This document shows positions 22,552-31,888 of a stretch of DNA of 64,000 nt, piece by piece. The DNA is from Superficieibacter sp. 1612_C1 (GTDB lineage: Bacteria > Pseudomonadota > Gammaproteobacteria > Enterobacterales > Enterobacteriaceae): the NCBI RefSeq assembly GCF_015234305.1, contig NZ_JADGMI010000007.1, positions 62,001 through 126,000 on the forward strand, written 5' to 3'. The position numbers and the translations under genes are program-made. How positions within the stretch are numbered: the stretch's first letter is position 1; each line of letters begins with the position of its first letter. The notes under the pieces were generated by a model that was given only the letters and a program-made list of their open reading frames with translations, ran no database searches and was not told where the DNA came from.

Positions 22552-23421
22552 TCAATCGGTGTTCTGCGGCTGTTCCCACTGATGCCACACGCCTTCCACA
22601 CCGGCAGGTAGCCAGAGCTTGCGTCCAAGCTCGATCCACGAGCAGGGCTGGTGAAAATCCGAGCCCTGCGAGGCCAGCAGACCGAACTGCTGAGCATAAG
22701 CCGCAAGCTGCGTGCGCTCATTGGGTCCCTGCTGGCACTGGGCGACTTCCATCGCATCCCCGCCGCGTTCGGCAAAGTACGCCAGCAGTCTTTTCAGCCA
22801 CTTAGCGGAAAGATCGTAGCGCCCCGGATGGGCCACTACCGCTTTACCGCCAGAATGATGAATCACATCAATAGCTTGATCTATTGTACACCACTGAGGA
22901 GGAACGTATCCGGTTTTCCCGCGCGCAAGGTACTTTTTAAAGACGTCGGCCATATTACCGGCTTTTCCCGCCTCCACCAGAAAACGGGCAAAATGGCCCC
23001 GGGTGACCGCGCCGCCCGCCGCCAGTGCTAACGCCCCTTCCCACGCGCCGGGAATATGCGCTTTTTCCAGCCGCTCGGCGATAAGTTTCGCGCGCTGCTG
23101 ACGGCGTTCTTTTTGCTCCGCCAGAAAGGCGATCATTCGCGGATGGTGGATATCAATATTCAGGCCGACAATATGAATTTCGTGATTTTCCCAGACGGTA
23201 GAAATCTCTACGCCGGTAATCAGCCGCAGCGCCAGCCCGGCGCGGGCAATTTCCGCCTGCGCGGCAGGGATCGCGTCAATACTGTCGTGATCGGTAATGG
23301 CCAGCGTACCGATGCGCATGTCAACGGCGCGGTGAACGAGGGCTTCAGGCGACAGCATGCCGTCAGAGGCGGTGGTATGGCTGTGCAGATCATAAATAAT
23401 CGCGTAATTGGTCTCGCTCAA
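22552..23421 (-). CDS. rnm: RNase AM (YciV/TrpH), PHP-domain 5'-3' exonuclease
   Basis: PHP-family phosphoesterase that trims 5' ends of rRNA and short RNAs; formerly called TrpH. Metal-binding motifs are visible: DLHSHTTASDG near 11-21, ITDHDS near 42, GVEIST near 69, and AHPGRY near 190. It has 289 residues, four fewer than I recall for E. coli, the difference being at the C-terminus. It is divergent from the trp promoter (about 80 bases between its start and the trp -35) and leads the rnm-yciO unit. Confidence 0.93.
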   Translation of the reverse strand: MSETNYAIIYDLHSHTTASDGMLSPEALVHRAVDMRIGTLAITDHDSIDAIPAAQAEIARAGLALRLITGVEISTVWENHEIHIVGLNIDIHHPRMIAFLAEQKERRQQRAKLIAERLEKAHIPGAWEGALALAAGGAVTRGHFARFLVEAGKAGNMADVFKKYLARGKTGYVPPQWCTIDQAIDVIHHSGGKAVVAHPGRYDLSAKWLKRLLAYFAERGGDAMEVAQCQQGPNERTQLAAYAQQFGLLASQGSDFHQPCSWIELGRKLWLPAGVEGVWHQWEQPQNTD

Positions 23422-23497
23422 AAAACGGCTCCGTCAGAGATAAAAAGTGTTTCGCGGCCCATCATAACGGCTGGCGAGGATTTTCTGAAATGAGCGC

Positions 23498-23529
23498 TTG
23501 ACATTATTTTCATGAACTAGTTAACTAGT
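23498..23529 (+). promoter_or_regulatory. trp promoter and TrpR operator
   Basis: A consensus -35 TTGACA (23498-23503) is 17 bases from a -10 TTAACT (23521-23526). The perfect palindrome ACTAGTTAACTAGT (23516-23529) covers the -10 and is the TrpR operator core seen in E. coli. Confidence 0.95.
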
Positions 23530-23559
23530 ACGAAAGTTCACGAAGAAAAGGTATCTGAG

Positions 23560-23607
23560 ATGAAAGACATTTTTACTCTGCACGGTTGGTGGCGTACTCC
23601 CTGTTAA
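23560..23607 (+). CDS. trpL: trp leader peptide
   Basis: Fifteen codons, MKDIFTLHGWWRTPC, with the tandem Trp codons that sense charged tRNA-Trp. It begins after AAAAGG and ends just before the attenuator stems. The E. coli peptide has 14 residues and ends in WWRTS; here the end is WWRTPC, so one codon is added, but the Trp codons keep their place. Confidence 0.93.
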   Translation: MKDIFTLHGWWRTPC

Positions 23608-23647
23608 CGGGCTGTATCATCACGTCTGCACTTTGCAAACAGATACC

Positions 23648-23676
23648 AGGCCCGCCACTTAAGCGGGCTTTTTTTT
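23648..23676 (+). terminator. trp attenuator
   Basis: GCCCGC-CACTTAA-GCGGGC followed by eight T residues forms the 3:4 terminator hairpin of the trp leader. Upstream sequence (AACGGGCTGT...CAGATACCAGG) can form the alternative antiterminator stem as in E. coli. Confidence 0.93.
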
Positions 23677-23699
23677 GACCAGAATAAATGAGAATAACA

Positions 23700-25262
23700 A
23701 TGCAAACGCAAAAACACACTCTCGAACTTCTGACCAGCGACGCGGTTTACCGCGAAGATCCCACTGCGCTTTTTCACCAGCTTTGTGATGCGCGGCCAGC
23801 CACGCTGCTGCTGGAATCCGCGGATATCGACAGCAAGGACGATTTGAAAAGCCTGCTGCTGGTGGACAGCGCATTGCGAATTTCCGCGTTAGGTGACACT
23901 GTCACCATTACCGCACTGAGCGATAACGGTGCGGCATTGCTGGCGCTGCTTGATACTGCGCTGCCAGCCGGCATTGAAAATACCCCGCTGGCGAACGGCC
24001 GCACCCTGCGCTTCCCGGCGGTGAGCACCTTATTAGATGAAGACGCCCGGCTGTGTTCGCTGTCAGTCTTTGACGCGTTTCGCCTGTTGCAGGAGCTGGT
24101 GAGTGTGCCAGCAGACGAACGTGAAGCGATGTTCTTCGGCGGTCTGTTTGCCTATGACCTGGTGGCGGGTTTTGAAGATTTACCGCAGCTTAAGAGCGAT
24201 ACCGCCTGCCCGGACTACTGCTTCTACCTCGCCGAGACGCTGCTGGTTATCGATCATCAGAGTAAAAAGACGCGCATTCAGTGCAGCCTGTTTACACCGC
24301 TGAGCGAAGAGAAAGCGCGCCTGACCCGGCGCATCGACGAACTGCGTCAGTTGCTGAATACCCCGCCGCAGCCGCTGCCGGTAGAGAAAATGGAGCAGAT
24401 GCGCAGCACCTGTAACCAGAGCGATGAAGAATATGGCGCGGTGGTGCGTCAAATGCAGAAAGCGATCCGCGCGGGCGAAATTTTCCAGGTGGTGCCTTCG
24501 CGCCAGTTCTCGCTGCCCTGCCCGTCGCCGCTGGCCGCCTATGACGTGCTGAAGAAAAGCAATCCCAGCCCGTATATGTTCTTTATGCAGGATAACGACT
24601 TCACGCTGTTCGGCGCGTCGCCGGAAAGCTCGCTGAAGTACGATGCTGACTCACGGCAGATTGAAATTTACCCGATTGCCGGGACGCGTCCTCGCGGCCG
24701 TCGTGCGGATGGCAGTCTCGACCGCGATCTCGACAGCCGCATCGAACTGGAAATGCGTACCGACCATAAAGAGCTGTCAGAGCATTTGATGCTGGTGGAT
24801 CTGGCGCGTAACGATCTGGCACGTATCTGTACGCCGGGTAGCCGTTACGTGGCGGACCTGACCAAAGTTGACCGCTATTCCTTCGTGATGCATCTGGTCT
24901 CCCGCGTGGTCGGCGAACTGCGTCACGATCTGGATGCCCTGCACGCCTACCGCGCCTGTATGAATATGGGCACCCTGAGCGGCGCGCCAAAAGTGCGGGC
25001 GATGCAGTTAATTGCCGGGGCCGAGGGTAAACGTCGCGGCAGCTACGGTGGAGCGGTGGGCTACTTCACCGCGCACGGCTCGCTGGATACCTGCATCGTT
25101 ATTCGCTCCGCCTTCGTTGAGAACGGCATTGCCACCGTTCAGGCCGGTGCTGGCGTGGTACTGGATTCGGTGCCGCAGTCTGAAGCCGATGAAACCCGTA
25201 ACAAAGCTCGCGCGGTGCTTCGCGCCATTGCCACCGCTCACCACGCACAGGAGATTTTCTGA
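23700..25262 (+). CDS. trpE: Anthranilate synthase component I
   Basis: Makes anthranilate from chorismate with ammonia or glutamine delivered by TrpG. The start at 23700 ([11 protein letters not shown]) gives 520 residues as in E. coli; four codons upstream of it are read open but unlikely used. The feedback Trp site LLLES (Ser40) is present, as are the catalytic blocks [27 protein letters not shown] and [10 protein letters not shown]. Its stop overlaps the trpGD start by one base. Confidence 0.98.
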   Translation: MQTQKHTLELLTSDAVYREDPTALFHQLCDARPATLLLESADIDSKDDLKSLLLVDSALRISALGDTVTITALSDNGAALLALLDTALPAGIENTPLANGRTLRFPAVSTLLDEDARLCSLSVFDAFRLLQELVSVPADEREAMFFGGLFAYDLVAGFEDLPQLKSDTACPDYCFYLAETLLVIDHQSKKTRIQCSLFTPLSEEKARLTRRIDELRQLLNTPPQPLPVEKMEQMRSTCNQSDEEYGAVVRQMQKAIRAGEIFQVVPSRQFSLPCPSPLAAYDVLKKSNPSPYMFFMQDNDFTLFGASPESSLKYDADSRQIEIYPIAGTRPRGRRADGSLDRDLDSRIELEMRTDHKELSEHLMLVDLARNDLARICTPGSRYVADLTKVDRYSFVMHLVSRVVGELRHDLDALHAYRACMNMGTLSGAPKVRAMQLIAGAEGKRRGSYGGAVGYFTAHGSLDTCIVIRSAFVENGIATVQAGAGVVLDSVPQSEADETRNKARAVLRAIATAHHAQEIF

Positions 25263-26857
25263 TGGCTGATATTCTGCTGCTTGATAACATTGATTCGTTT
25301 ACTTATAACCTGGCAGATCAGCTACGCTCCAGCGGGCATAACGTGGTGATTTACCGTAACCACGTCCCGGCGCAGACCTTAATCGATCGTCTGGCGACCA
25401 TGGATAACCCGGTACTGATGCTCTCCCCCGGCCCCGGTGCGCCGAGCGAAGCGGGCTGCATGCCTGAACTGCTGATCCGCATGCGAGGCAAGCTGCCGAT
25501 TATTGGTATCTGTCTTGGGCATCAGGCGATTGTCGAAGCCTACGGCGGTTATGTCGGCCAGGCGGGTGAAATTCTGCACGGTAAAGCATCCAGCATTGAA
25601 CATGATGGTCAGGCGATGTTTGCCGGGCTGTCCAACCCGCTGCCCGTCGCACGTTATCATTCGCTGGTTGGCAGCAATATTCCGGCGGGGCTGACCATCA
25701 ACGCTCACTTTGACGGCATGGTGATGGCCGTCCGTCACGATGCTGACCGGGTCTGCGGCTTCCAGTTCCATCCGGAGTCGATCCTCACCACTCAGGGCGC
25801 GCGTCTGCTGGAACAAACCCTGGCATGGGCGATGCAAAAACTGGAGCAGACCCATACTCTGCAACCGGTGCTGGAAAAACTTTACCAGGCGCAGACCCTG
25901 AGCCAGCAGGAAAGCCACCAGCTTTTCTCCGCTGTGGTGCGCGGCGAGCTGAAGCCAGAGCAACTGGCTGCCGCGCTGGTGAGCATGAAAATTCGCGGCG
26001 AGCATCCGAATGAAATCGCCGGTGCGGCCACCGCGCTGCTGGAAAACGCCGCGCCCTTCCCGCGTCCCGATTATCCGTTTGCTGATATTGTGGGCACCGG
26101 AGGCGATGGCAGCAACAGCATTAATATCTCCACCGCCAGTGCCTTTGTTGCCGCGGCCTGCGGCCTGAAAGTGGCGAAGCACGGTAACCGCAGCGTTTCC
26201 AGTAAATCCGGCTCGTCGGATTTGCTGGCCGCCTTCGGCATAAATCTGGATATGAATGCGGATAAGTCGCGTGAAGCGCTGGATGATTTAGGCGTCTGCT
26301 TCCTGTTCGCACCGAAATACCACACCGGTTTTCGCCACGCGATGCCGGTCCGTCAGCAATTAAAGACCCGTACCTTATTTAACGTGCTGGGTCCGCTGAT
26401 TAATCCGGCGCATCCGCCGCTGGCGCTGATTGGCGTTTACAGCCCGGAACTGGTGCTGCCGATTGCCGAAACGTTACGCGTACTGGGCTATCAGCGGGCC
26501 GCCGTGGTGCACAGCGGCGGGATGGATGAAGTGTCGCTCCATGCGCCCACGGTGGTCGCGGAGCTGCACAACGGGGAAATCAAAAATTATCAGCTTACCG
26601 CCGCTGACTTTGGCCTGACGCCGTATCATCAGGAGGAACTGGCGGGCGGGACGCCGGAAGAAAACCGTGACATTTTAACACGCTTACTACAAGGTAAAGG
26701 TGACACCGCGCATCAGGCCGCCGTGGCCGCGAACGTCGCGATGCTGATGCGCCTGCACGGTGAAGAAGATTTACAGGCTAACGTACAAAAAGTATTGGGC
26801 GTATTGCGCAGCGGCGCGGCCTACGATCGCGTGACCGCACTGGCAGCAAGAGGGTAA
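25262..26857 (+). CDS. trpGD: Anthranilate synthase component II / anthranilate phosphoribosyltransferase (fused)
   Basis: Bifunctional 531-residue enzyme typical of enterics. Residues 1-195 are a class I glutamine amidotransferase with nucleophile Cys84 (GICLGHQAI) and the FHPES triad segment; residues from about 200 on are the phosphoribosyltransferase ([14 protein letters not shown]). It provides ammonia to TrpE and adds phosphoribosyl to anthranilate. The start shares one base with the trpE stop (TGATG), which couples the two subunits in equal amounts. trpCF follows with no gap. Confidence 0.98.
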   Translation: MADILLLDNIDSFTYNLADQLRSSGHNVVIYRNHVPAQTLIDRLATMDNPVLMLSPGPGAPSEAGCMPELLIRMRGKLPIIGICLGHQAIVEAYGGYVGQAGEILHGKASSIEHDGQAMFAGLSNPLPVARYHSLVGSNIPAGLTINAHFDGMVMAVRHDADRVCGFQFHPESILTTQGARLLEQTLAWAMQKLEQTHTLQPVLEKLYQAQTLSQQESHQLFSAVVRGELKPEQLAAALVSMKIRGEHPNEIAGAATALLENAAPFPRPDYPFADIVGTGGDGSNSINISTASAFVAAACGLKVAKHGNRSVSSKSGSSDLLAAFGINLDMNADKSREALDDLGVCFLFAPKYHTGFRHAMPVRQQLKTRTLFNVLGPLINPAHPPLALIGVYSPELVLPIAETLRVLGYQRAAVVHSGGMDEVSLHAPTVVAELHNGEIKNYQLTAADFGLTPYHQEELAGGTPEENRDILTRLLQGKGDTAHQAAVAANVAMLMRLHGEEDLQANVQKVLGVLRSGAAYDRVTALAARG

Positions 26858-28219
26858 ATGATGCAAACCGTTTTAGCGAAAATCGTCGCCGACAAGACGA
26901 TATGGGTAGAAAACCGTAAACAGCAGCAGCCGCTGGAAAGCTTTCAGAACGACGTGGTTGCCAGCCAGCGCGATTTTTACGCGGCCTTACAGGGCACACG
27001 CACCGCGTTTATTCTGGAGTGTAAAAAAGCCTCGCCGTCAAAAGGCGTGATCCGCGACGATTTCGATCCCGCGCGTATCGCTGGCGTATACAAACATCAC
27101 GCCTCCGCCATTTCGGTATTAACCGACGAAAAATATTTCCAGGGCAGCTTTGATTTTCTGCCCATCGTCAGCGGCATCGCGTCGCAGCCGATTTTATGTA
27201 AGGATTTTATTGTCGATCCTTACCAGATTTACCTGGCACGTTTTTACCAGGCCGACGCCTGCCTGCTGATGCTCTCGGTGCTGGATGACGAACAGTATCG
27301 TCAGCTTGCCGCCGTGGCCCATAGCCTGAAGATGGGCGTGCTGACCGAAGTCAGTAATGAGGAAGAACTGGAGCGGGCGATTGCGCTGGAAGCAAAAGTG
27401 GTCGGCATCAATAACCGTGACCTGCGCGATTTATCAATCGATCTTAATCGCACCCGCGAGCTGGCTCCGCGTCTCGGTCACGGCGTAACGGTGATTAGCG
27501 AATCGGGCATTACGACCCACGCCCAGATCCGCGAACTGAGCCGTTTTGCCAATGGTTTTCTGATTGGCTCGGCGCTGATGTCGCATGACGATCTTAACGC
27601 CGCAGTACTGCGGGTTCTGCTGGGCGAAAACAAAGTGTGTGGCCTCACACGCCCCGAAGATGCCCAGGCCGCTCACCAGGCGGGGGCCATTTATGGCGGG
27701 CTGATTTTTGTTCCTTCGTCACCCCGTGCGATCGATGAAAGCCAGGCGCGTGAAGTAATAGCCAGCGCCCCGCTGCGTTATGTCGGCGTGTTCCGCAACG
27801 CGGAAATCGCCGACATTGTTGCCACAGCGCAAAACCTGAGCCTTGCCGCCGTGCAACTGCACGGCGATGAAAATCAGGATTACATCACCACACTGCGAGC
27901 TCAGTTACCGGCAGGCGTGGAAATCTGGAAAGCGCTGAGCGTCAGTCACAGTCTGCCCGCGCGCAACCTCAACCATGTTGATAAATACCTGCTGGACAAT
28001 GGTCAGGGCGGTAGCGGTCAGTCATTCGACTGGACGCTGCTGGCGGGCCAGGATCTGAGCAATGTTCTGCTGGCGGGCGGGCTTGGCCCCGACAACTGCG
28101 TCGCCGCCGCCGGTACCGGCTGTGCCGGGCTTGATTTCAATTCCGGCGTAGAGTCTGCACCGGGTCGTAAAGATGCCAGCAAACTGGCCTCGGTTTTTCA
28201 GACGCTACGCGCCTATTAA
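26858..28219 (+). CDS. trpC: Indole-3-glycerol-phosphate synthase / phosphoribosylanthranilate isomerase (fused)
   Basis: Bifunctional 453-residue TrpCF. The synthase barrel (about 1-256) has KASPSKG and the ESGI motif; the isomerase barrel (about 257-453) has [10 protein letters not shown] with its catalytic Cys and the [10 protein letters not shown] phosphate-binding segment. It catalyses two successive steps from phosphoribosylanthranilate to indole-glycerol phosphate. It begins directly after the trpGD stop with tandem ATG codons. Confidence 0.97.
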   Translation: MMQTVLAKIVADKTIWVENRKQQQPLESFQNDVVASQRDFYAALQGTRTAFILECKKASPSKGVIRDDFDPARIAGVYKHHASAISVLTDEKYFQGSFDFLPIVSGIASQPILCKDFIVDPYQIYLARFYQADACLLMLSVLDDEQYRQLAAVAHSLKMGVLTEVSNEEELERAIALEAKVVGINNRDLRDLSIDLNRTRELAPRLGHGVTVISESGITTHAQIRELSRFANGFLIGSALMSHDDLNAAVLRVLLGENKVCGLTRPEDAQAAHQAGAIYGGLIFVPSSPRAIDESQAREVIASAPLRYVGVFRNAEIADIVATAQNLSLAAVQLHGDENQDYITTLRAQLPAGVEIWKALSVSHSLPARNLNHVDKYLLDNGQGGSGQSFDWTLLAGQDLSNVLLAGGLGPDNCVAAAGTGCAGLDFNSGVESAPGRKDASKLASVFQTLRAY

Positions 28220-28229
28220 GGAAGAGATG

Positions 28230-29423
28230 ATGACAACATTATTAAACCCGTACTTCGGTGAATTTGGTGGGATGTACGTTCCGCAGATCCTGATGCCTGC
28301 CCTGCGCCAGCTGGAAGAAGCCTTTGTCAGCGCGCAAAAAGATCCTGAGTTTCAGGCCCAATTTACTGACCTGCTGAAAAACTATGCCGGTCGCCCTACC
28401 GCGCTGACCAAATGCCAGAACCTCACCGCTGGCACCAGGACCACCCTGTACCTCAAGCGTGAAGACCTGCTCCACGGCGGCGCGCATAAAACCAACCAGG
28501 TGCTGGGTCAGGCGTTGCTGGCAAAGCGGATGGGCAAAACCGAAATCATCGCCGAGACCGGCGCGGGCCAGCATGGCGTGGCCTCAGCACTCGCCAGCGC
28601 GCTGCTGGGGCTGAAGTGCCGTATCTATATGGGTGCCAAAGATGTTGAACGTCAGTCGCCGAACGTCTTCCGGATGCGGCTGATGGGCGCGGAAGTGATC
28701 CCGGTGTATAGCGGCTCCGCAACCCTGAAAGATGCCTGTAACGAGGCGCTGCGCGACTGGTCCGGCAGCTATGACAACGCGCACTACATGCTCGGCACTG
28801 CCGCAGGTCCGCATCCGTTCCCGACCATTGTACGTGAATTCCAGCGGATGATCGGTGAAGAGACCAAAGTGCAGATCCGCGAAAAAGAGGGCCGTCTGCC
28901 GGATGCGGTCATCGCCTGCGTGGGCGGCGGTTCCAACGCTATCGGCATGTTTGCCGACTTTATCGAAGAAGCCAGCGTCGGCCTGATTGGTGTTGAACCT
29001 GCGGGTCACGGTATTGAAAGCGGCGAGCACGGTGCGCCGCTGAAACATGGTCGCGTAGGTATTTACTTCGGCATGAAATCGCCGATGATGCAGACCGACG
29101 ATGGACAGATTGAAGAGTCGTACTCGATCTCTGCCGGTCTGGATTTCCCGTCCGTCGGCCCGCAGCATGCTTACCTGAACAGTACCGGCCGCGCCGATTA
29201 CGTCTCGATCACCGATGACGAGGCGCTGGAAGCCTTCAAGGCTCTGTGCCGTGAAGAAGGGATTATCCCGGCGCTGGAATCGTCTCATGCCCTGGCCCAC
29301 GCGCTAAAAATGATGCGCGAAAATCCTGAAAAAGAGCAGCTGCTGGTGGTTAACCTTTCCGGCCGCGGCGATAAAGACATTTTTACGGTACACGATATTC
29401 TGAAAGCGCGAGGGGAAATCTGA
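28230..29423 (+). CDS. trpB: Tryptophan synthase beta chain
   Basis: PLP enzyme that condenses indole and serine. The start at 28230 (second of two adjacent ATGs) gives 397 residues as in E. coli and sits seven bases after AAGGA. Lys87 in GGAHKTNQ carries PLP, and the phosphate-binding loop GGGSNAIG is intact. A longer in-frame reading back to 28173 overlaps trpC and is not credible. The stop overlaps the trpA start by one base. Confidence 0.98.
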   Translation: MTTLLNPYFGEFGGMYVPQILMPALRQLEEAFVSAQKDPEFQAQFTDLLKNYAGRPTALTKCQNLTAGTRTTLYLKREDLLHGGAHKTNQVLGQALLAKRMGKTEIIAETGAGQHGVASALASALLGLKCRIYMGAKDVERQSPNVFRMRLMGAEVIPVYSGSATLKDACNEALRDWSGSYDNAHYMLGTAAGPHPFPTIVREFQRMIGEETKVQIREKEGRLPDAVIACVGGGSNAIGMFADFIEEASVGLIGVEPAGHGIESGEHGAPLKHGRVGIYFGMKSPMMQTDDGQIEESYSISAGLDFPSVGPQHAYLNSTGRADYVSITDDEALEAFKALCREEGIIPALESSHALAHALKMMRENPEKEQLLVVNLSGRGDKDIFTVHDILKARGEI

Positions 29424-30232
29424 TGGAACGCTACGAACAGTTATTTGCCAGACTAAAAGACCGTCAGGAAGGGGCGTTTGTGCCGTTCGTCACCCTCGGC
29501 GATCCGTCGCCGGAACAGTCGCTAAAAATTATTGATACGCTGATTGAAGCGGGCGCTGACGCACTTGAGCTGGGCATTCCCTTCTCCGATCCGCTGGCCG
29601 ATGGCCCGACCATTCAGAACGCCACCCTGCGCGCTTTCGCCTCTGGCGTAACGCCGGGCCAGTGCTTTGAAATGCTGGCAACCATCCGCCAGAAGTATCC
29701 GGATATTCCCATTGGCCTGCTGATGTACGCCAATCTGGTGTTTAGCGGCGGTATCGATGAGTTTTACGCCACTTGCGAACGCGTTGGCGTGGATTCGGTG
29801 CTGGTCGCCGATGTGCCGGTCGAAGAGTCTGCGCCCTTCCGCCAGGCCGCGATGCGCCATAATATTGCGCCTATTTTTATCTGCCCGCCGAATGCGGACG
29901 ATGAACTCCTGCGCCTGATCGCCTCCCATGGCCGTGGCTATACCTATCTGCTCTCCCGCGCGGGCGTAACCGGGGCGGAAAATCAGGCCGCCCTGCCGCT
30001 GCACCATCTGGTCGAGAAGCTGACCGAATATCACGCCGCGCCGCCGCTTCAGGGCTTTGGCATCTCCGCGCCGGAGCAGGTTACTGCCGCGATAGGCGCT
30101 GGCGCGGCGGGGGCGATCTCCGGCTCGGCCATCGTCAAAATCATTGAAAACAACCTGAATGCGCCTGAGCAAATGCTGAGCGAGCTGAAAGCATTTGTGC
30201 AAAAAATGAAGGCTGCCACGCCGCACGCCTGA
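29423..30232 (+). CDS. trpA: Tryptophan synthase alpha chain
   Basis: Cleaves indole-glycerol phosphate to indole, which channels to TrpB. Length is 269 residues, one more than E. coli. Catalytic Glu49 ([10 protein letters not shown]) and Asp60 (DPLADG) are present. It is the last trp gene; its stop is only two bases from the stop of the convergent MarR gene. An inverted repeat ACCGTCC...GGACGGT (30240-30265) that may end trp transcription therefore lies inside the MarR 3' coding region. Confidence 0.98.
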   Translation: MERYEQLFARLKDRQEGAFVPFVTLGDPSPEQSLKIIDTLIEAGADALELGIPFSDPLADGPTIQNATLRAFASGVTPGQCFEMLATIRQKYPDIPIGLLMYANLVFSGGIDEFYATCERVGVDSVLVADVPVEESAPFRQAAMRHNIAPIFICPPNADDELLRLIASHGRGYTYLLSRAGVTGAENQAALPLHHLVEKLTEYHAAPPLQGFGISAPEQVTAAIGAGAAGAISGSAIVKIIENNLNAPEQMLSELKAFVQKMKAATPHA

Positions 30233-30234
30233 TC

Positions 30235-30720
30235 TTAAGACCGTCCGGCTTGCGGGCTGGACGGTTGCTCTTCCATTACGCCATCCGCATATTTACGCAC
30301 CAGTCGAAACAGCGCTTCCACCTCCTGTGGCGGCCAGTCGCTAAAAATCTGATTCATCAGCCGATGACGCGCATGTTGAATGTTCCCAAGCAGACGTTCT
30401 CCCTGCGGGGTAACCGTGACCTCGCTGACCCGCCGGTCATGCTCGCCTGCCTGTTTATGCGCCAGCCCAAGCGTTTCCAGACGTTTCACCTGCCGACTGA
30501 CGGTGGTGTAATCCCTGCCCAGCCGGGCAGCGAGGTCAACCACCCCGACCGGACCATAACGACCGATGGTCACCAGCAGCGGAAAAAGCGTTTGATCGAG
30601 GCGCACGTTCGCCTCTTTCAGCAAGTTTTCATCACGCAACGGATGGTTCATTACGCTGATGATATCCAGCAGCGCGCCGTGAAAATCAGTAATGTCGTAA
30701 TTTTTATGTGCATCTTGCAT
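30235..30720 (-). CDS. MarR-family transcriptional regulator
   Basis: A 161-residue winged-helix regulator starting at 30720 (MQDAHKNYDITDFHG). The recognition region DYTTVSRQVKRLETLGL (near 75-92) and the wing EHDRRVSEV are typical of MarR. A longer in-frame reading to 30876 would run into the divergent oxidoreductase and is rejected. It shares a 75-base intergenic region with that gene, so it probably represses it; the inducing ligand is unknown. In K-12 the yciGFE genes occupy this trp-ompW interval. Confidence 0.87.
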   Translation of the reverse strand: MQDAHKNYDITDFHGALLDIISVMNHPLRDENLLKEANVRLDQTLFPLLVTIGRYGPVGVVDLAARLGRDYTTVSRQVKRLETLGLAHKQAGEHDRRVSEVTVTPQGERLLGNIQHARHRLMNQIFSDWPPQEVEALFRLVRKYADGVMEEQPSSPQAGRS

Positions 30721-30763
30721 ATAAAATCCAGCAGAGTATAGTGCCGTTATTGAATATGTGCAT
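30705..30763. promoter_or_regulatory. Direct repeats flanking the MarR/oxidoreductase intergenic region
   Basis: The nonamer TATGTGCAT occurs at 30705-30713 (start of the MarR gene) and again at 30755-30763, 50 bases apart. These are candidate operator half-sites of the MarR regulator; this is inference from position and repetition only. Confidence 0.35.
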
Positions 30764-30795
30764 TTTACACCTATTAACGTAACGGAGGAATACCG

Positions 30796-31737
30796 ATGAA
30801 AGCAGCCGTAGTTTTCGACCCCGCAACGGGGCCGGTATATGCTGATTTTCCGCGCCCTGGCGCGGATGCCAGCCATCGACTAATTCAGGTTCAGGCGGCA
30901 GCGATTAGCCATGTGGTTAAAAGCCGTGCGGCGGGCACCCATTATAGTTTCAACACTACACAACCCTTTATCGCCGGGATTGACGGTGTCGGCCTTACCC
31001 AACAAGGAGAACGGGTCTGGTTCGTCATGCCGCCCGCGCCCTGGGGCAGTATGGCGGAGTGGACCCTGGTGCCGCCTGAACATTGCCTGCCGCTACCGGA
31101 GGCGCTTTCTTCTGTCGATGCGGCGGCAATGGGCAATCCTGGTATGTCGGCATGGGCGGCACTGGTAAACCGCGCCGGGTTTCAGGCGGGAGAAACGGTG
31201 CTGATTAACGGCGCTACCGGCAGCGCAGGACAACTGGCAGTGCAAATCGCCCGTCATCTTGGTGCGAAAAAAATTATCGCCAGCGGGCGTAATCCCGCGG
31301 CGCTGGCGCATTGCGGTGCAGATGTCAGCCTGCTGACCGGCGCAGACGATCTGGCGGCGCAGCTGGCAGAACAGGCCGCCGCACAGATTGACGTGGTGAT
31401 TGATTATTTGTGGGGAGACAGCGCGTTGCAGATCCTGACCGCGCTGGCAAAACACACGCCATCAACCCGGCCGGTACGCTACGTGCAGGTAGGTTCACTG
31501 TCGGGAGCGGACATTAGCCTGCCGGGGGCCGTATTACGTGCAGCCCCGATACAATTGATGGGCAGCGGCATCGGTAGCCTGTCGATGGCTGAGCTGGTCT
31601 CGGCAACCGCGCAGATGTTTCAGGCCGCCATCCCCGGACGATTAACCATCGCCACCACGCCCTGCCCGTTAAGCAATGTAGCTGCGGCCTGGGCTGCTGA
31701 CGACAGTAAAAAGCGCACGGTGTTTACGCTGGCTTAA
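30796..31737 (+). CDS. Zinc-independent MDR-family quinone oxidoreductase-like protein
   Basis: A 313-residue medium-chain dehydrogenase/reductase. The N-terminal GroES-like domain lacks the structural and catalytic zinc cysteines, and the Rossmann motif LINGATGSAGQLAVQIA (near 135-151) with following ASGR suggests NADPH use. AACGGAGG precedes the ATG. Its divergent arrangement with a MarR regulator is typical for stress- or electrophile-inducible reductases, but the substrate is unknown. Directly downstream lies the RyhB-like RNA. Confidence 0.85.
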   Translation: MKAAVVFDPATGPVYADFPRPGADASHRLIQVQAAAISHVVKSRAAGTHYSFNTTQPFIAGIDGVGLTQQGERVWFVMPPAPWGSMAEWTLVPPEHCLPLPEALSSVDAAAMGNPGMSAWAALVNRAGFQAGETVLINGATGSAGQLAVQIARHLGAKKIIASGRNPAALAHCGADVSLLTGADDLAAQLAEQAAAQIDVVIDYLWGDSALQILTALAKHTPSTRPVRYVQVGSLSGADISLPGAVLRAAPIQLMGSGIGSLSMAELVSATAQMFQAAIPGRLTIATTPCPLSNVAAAWAADDSKKRTVFTLA

Positions 31738-31757
31738 CGTCCACAGAAAAGAAGGGG

Positions 31758-31786
31758 TTGATTCTGAAGATGATAAAGATTATCTT
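31758..31786 (+). promoter_or_regulatory. Fur-controlled promoter of the RyhB-like RNA
   Basis: -35 TTGATT (31758-31763) and -10 TATCTT (31781-31786) are 17 bases apart. The Fur box TGATAAAGATTATCT (31771-31785) differs from the 7-1-7 consensus TGATAATnATTATCA at two positions and overlaps the -10. Confidence 0.82.
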
Positions 31787-31792
31787 TCTCAC

Positions 31793-31888
31793 TACCGAAT
31801 AGTTGAGCGAAATACTCAGGTATTCGGTACGACATTGCTCACATTGCTTCCAGTATGACTTGCCCGCCTTTACGGCGGGCTTTTTTTT
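31793..31888 (+). ncRNA. ryhB: RyhB-family iron-responsive small RNA (probable paralogue)
   Basis: About 96 nt, from a start a few bases past the -10 to the end of an eight-T tract. Bases 31829-31856 reproduce the pairing core of E. coli RyhB (CGACATTGCTCACATTGCTT then CCAGTAT), while the 5' part differs. It ends in GCCCGCC-TTTAC-GGCGGGC and T8, a strong terminator and Hfq site. Enteric RyhB normally lies elsewhere, and Salmonella has a second copy (RyhB-2/IsrE), so this is likely the second copy. Expected role: repress iron-using mRNAs when iron is low. Its last two bases overlap the stop of the convergent membrane-protein gene. Confidence 0.88.
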
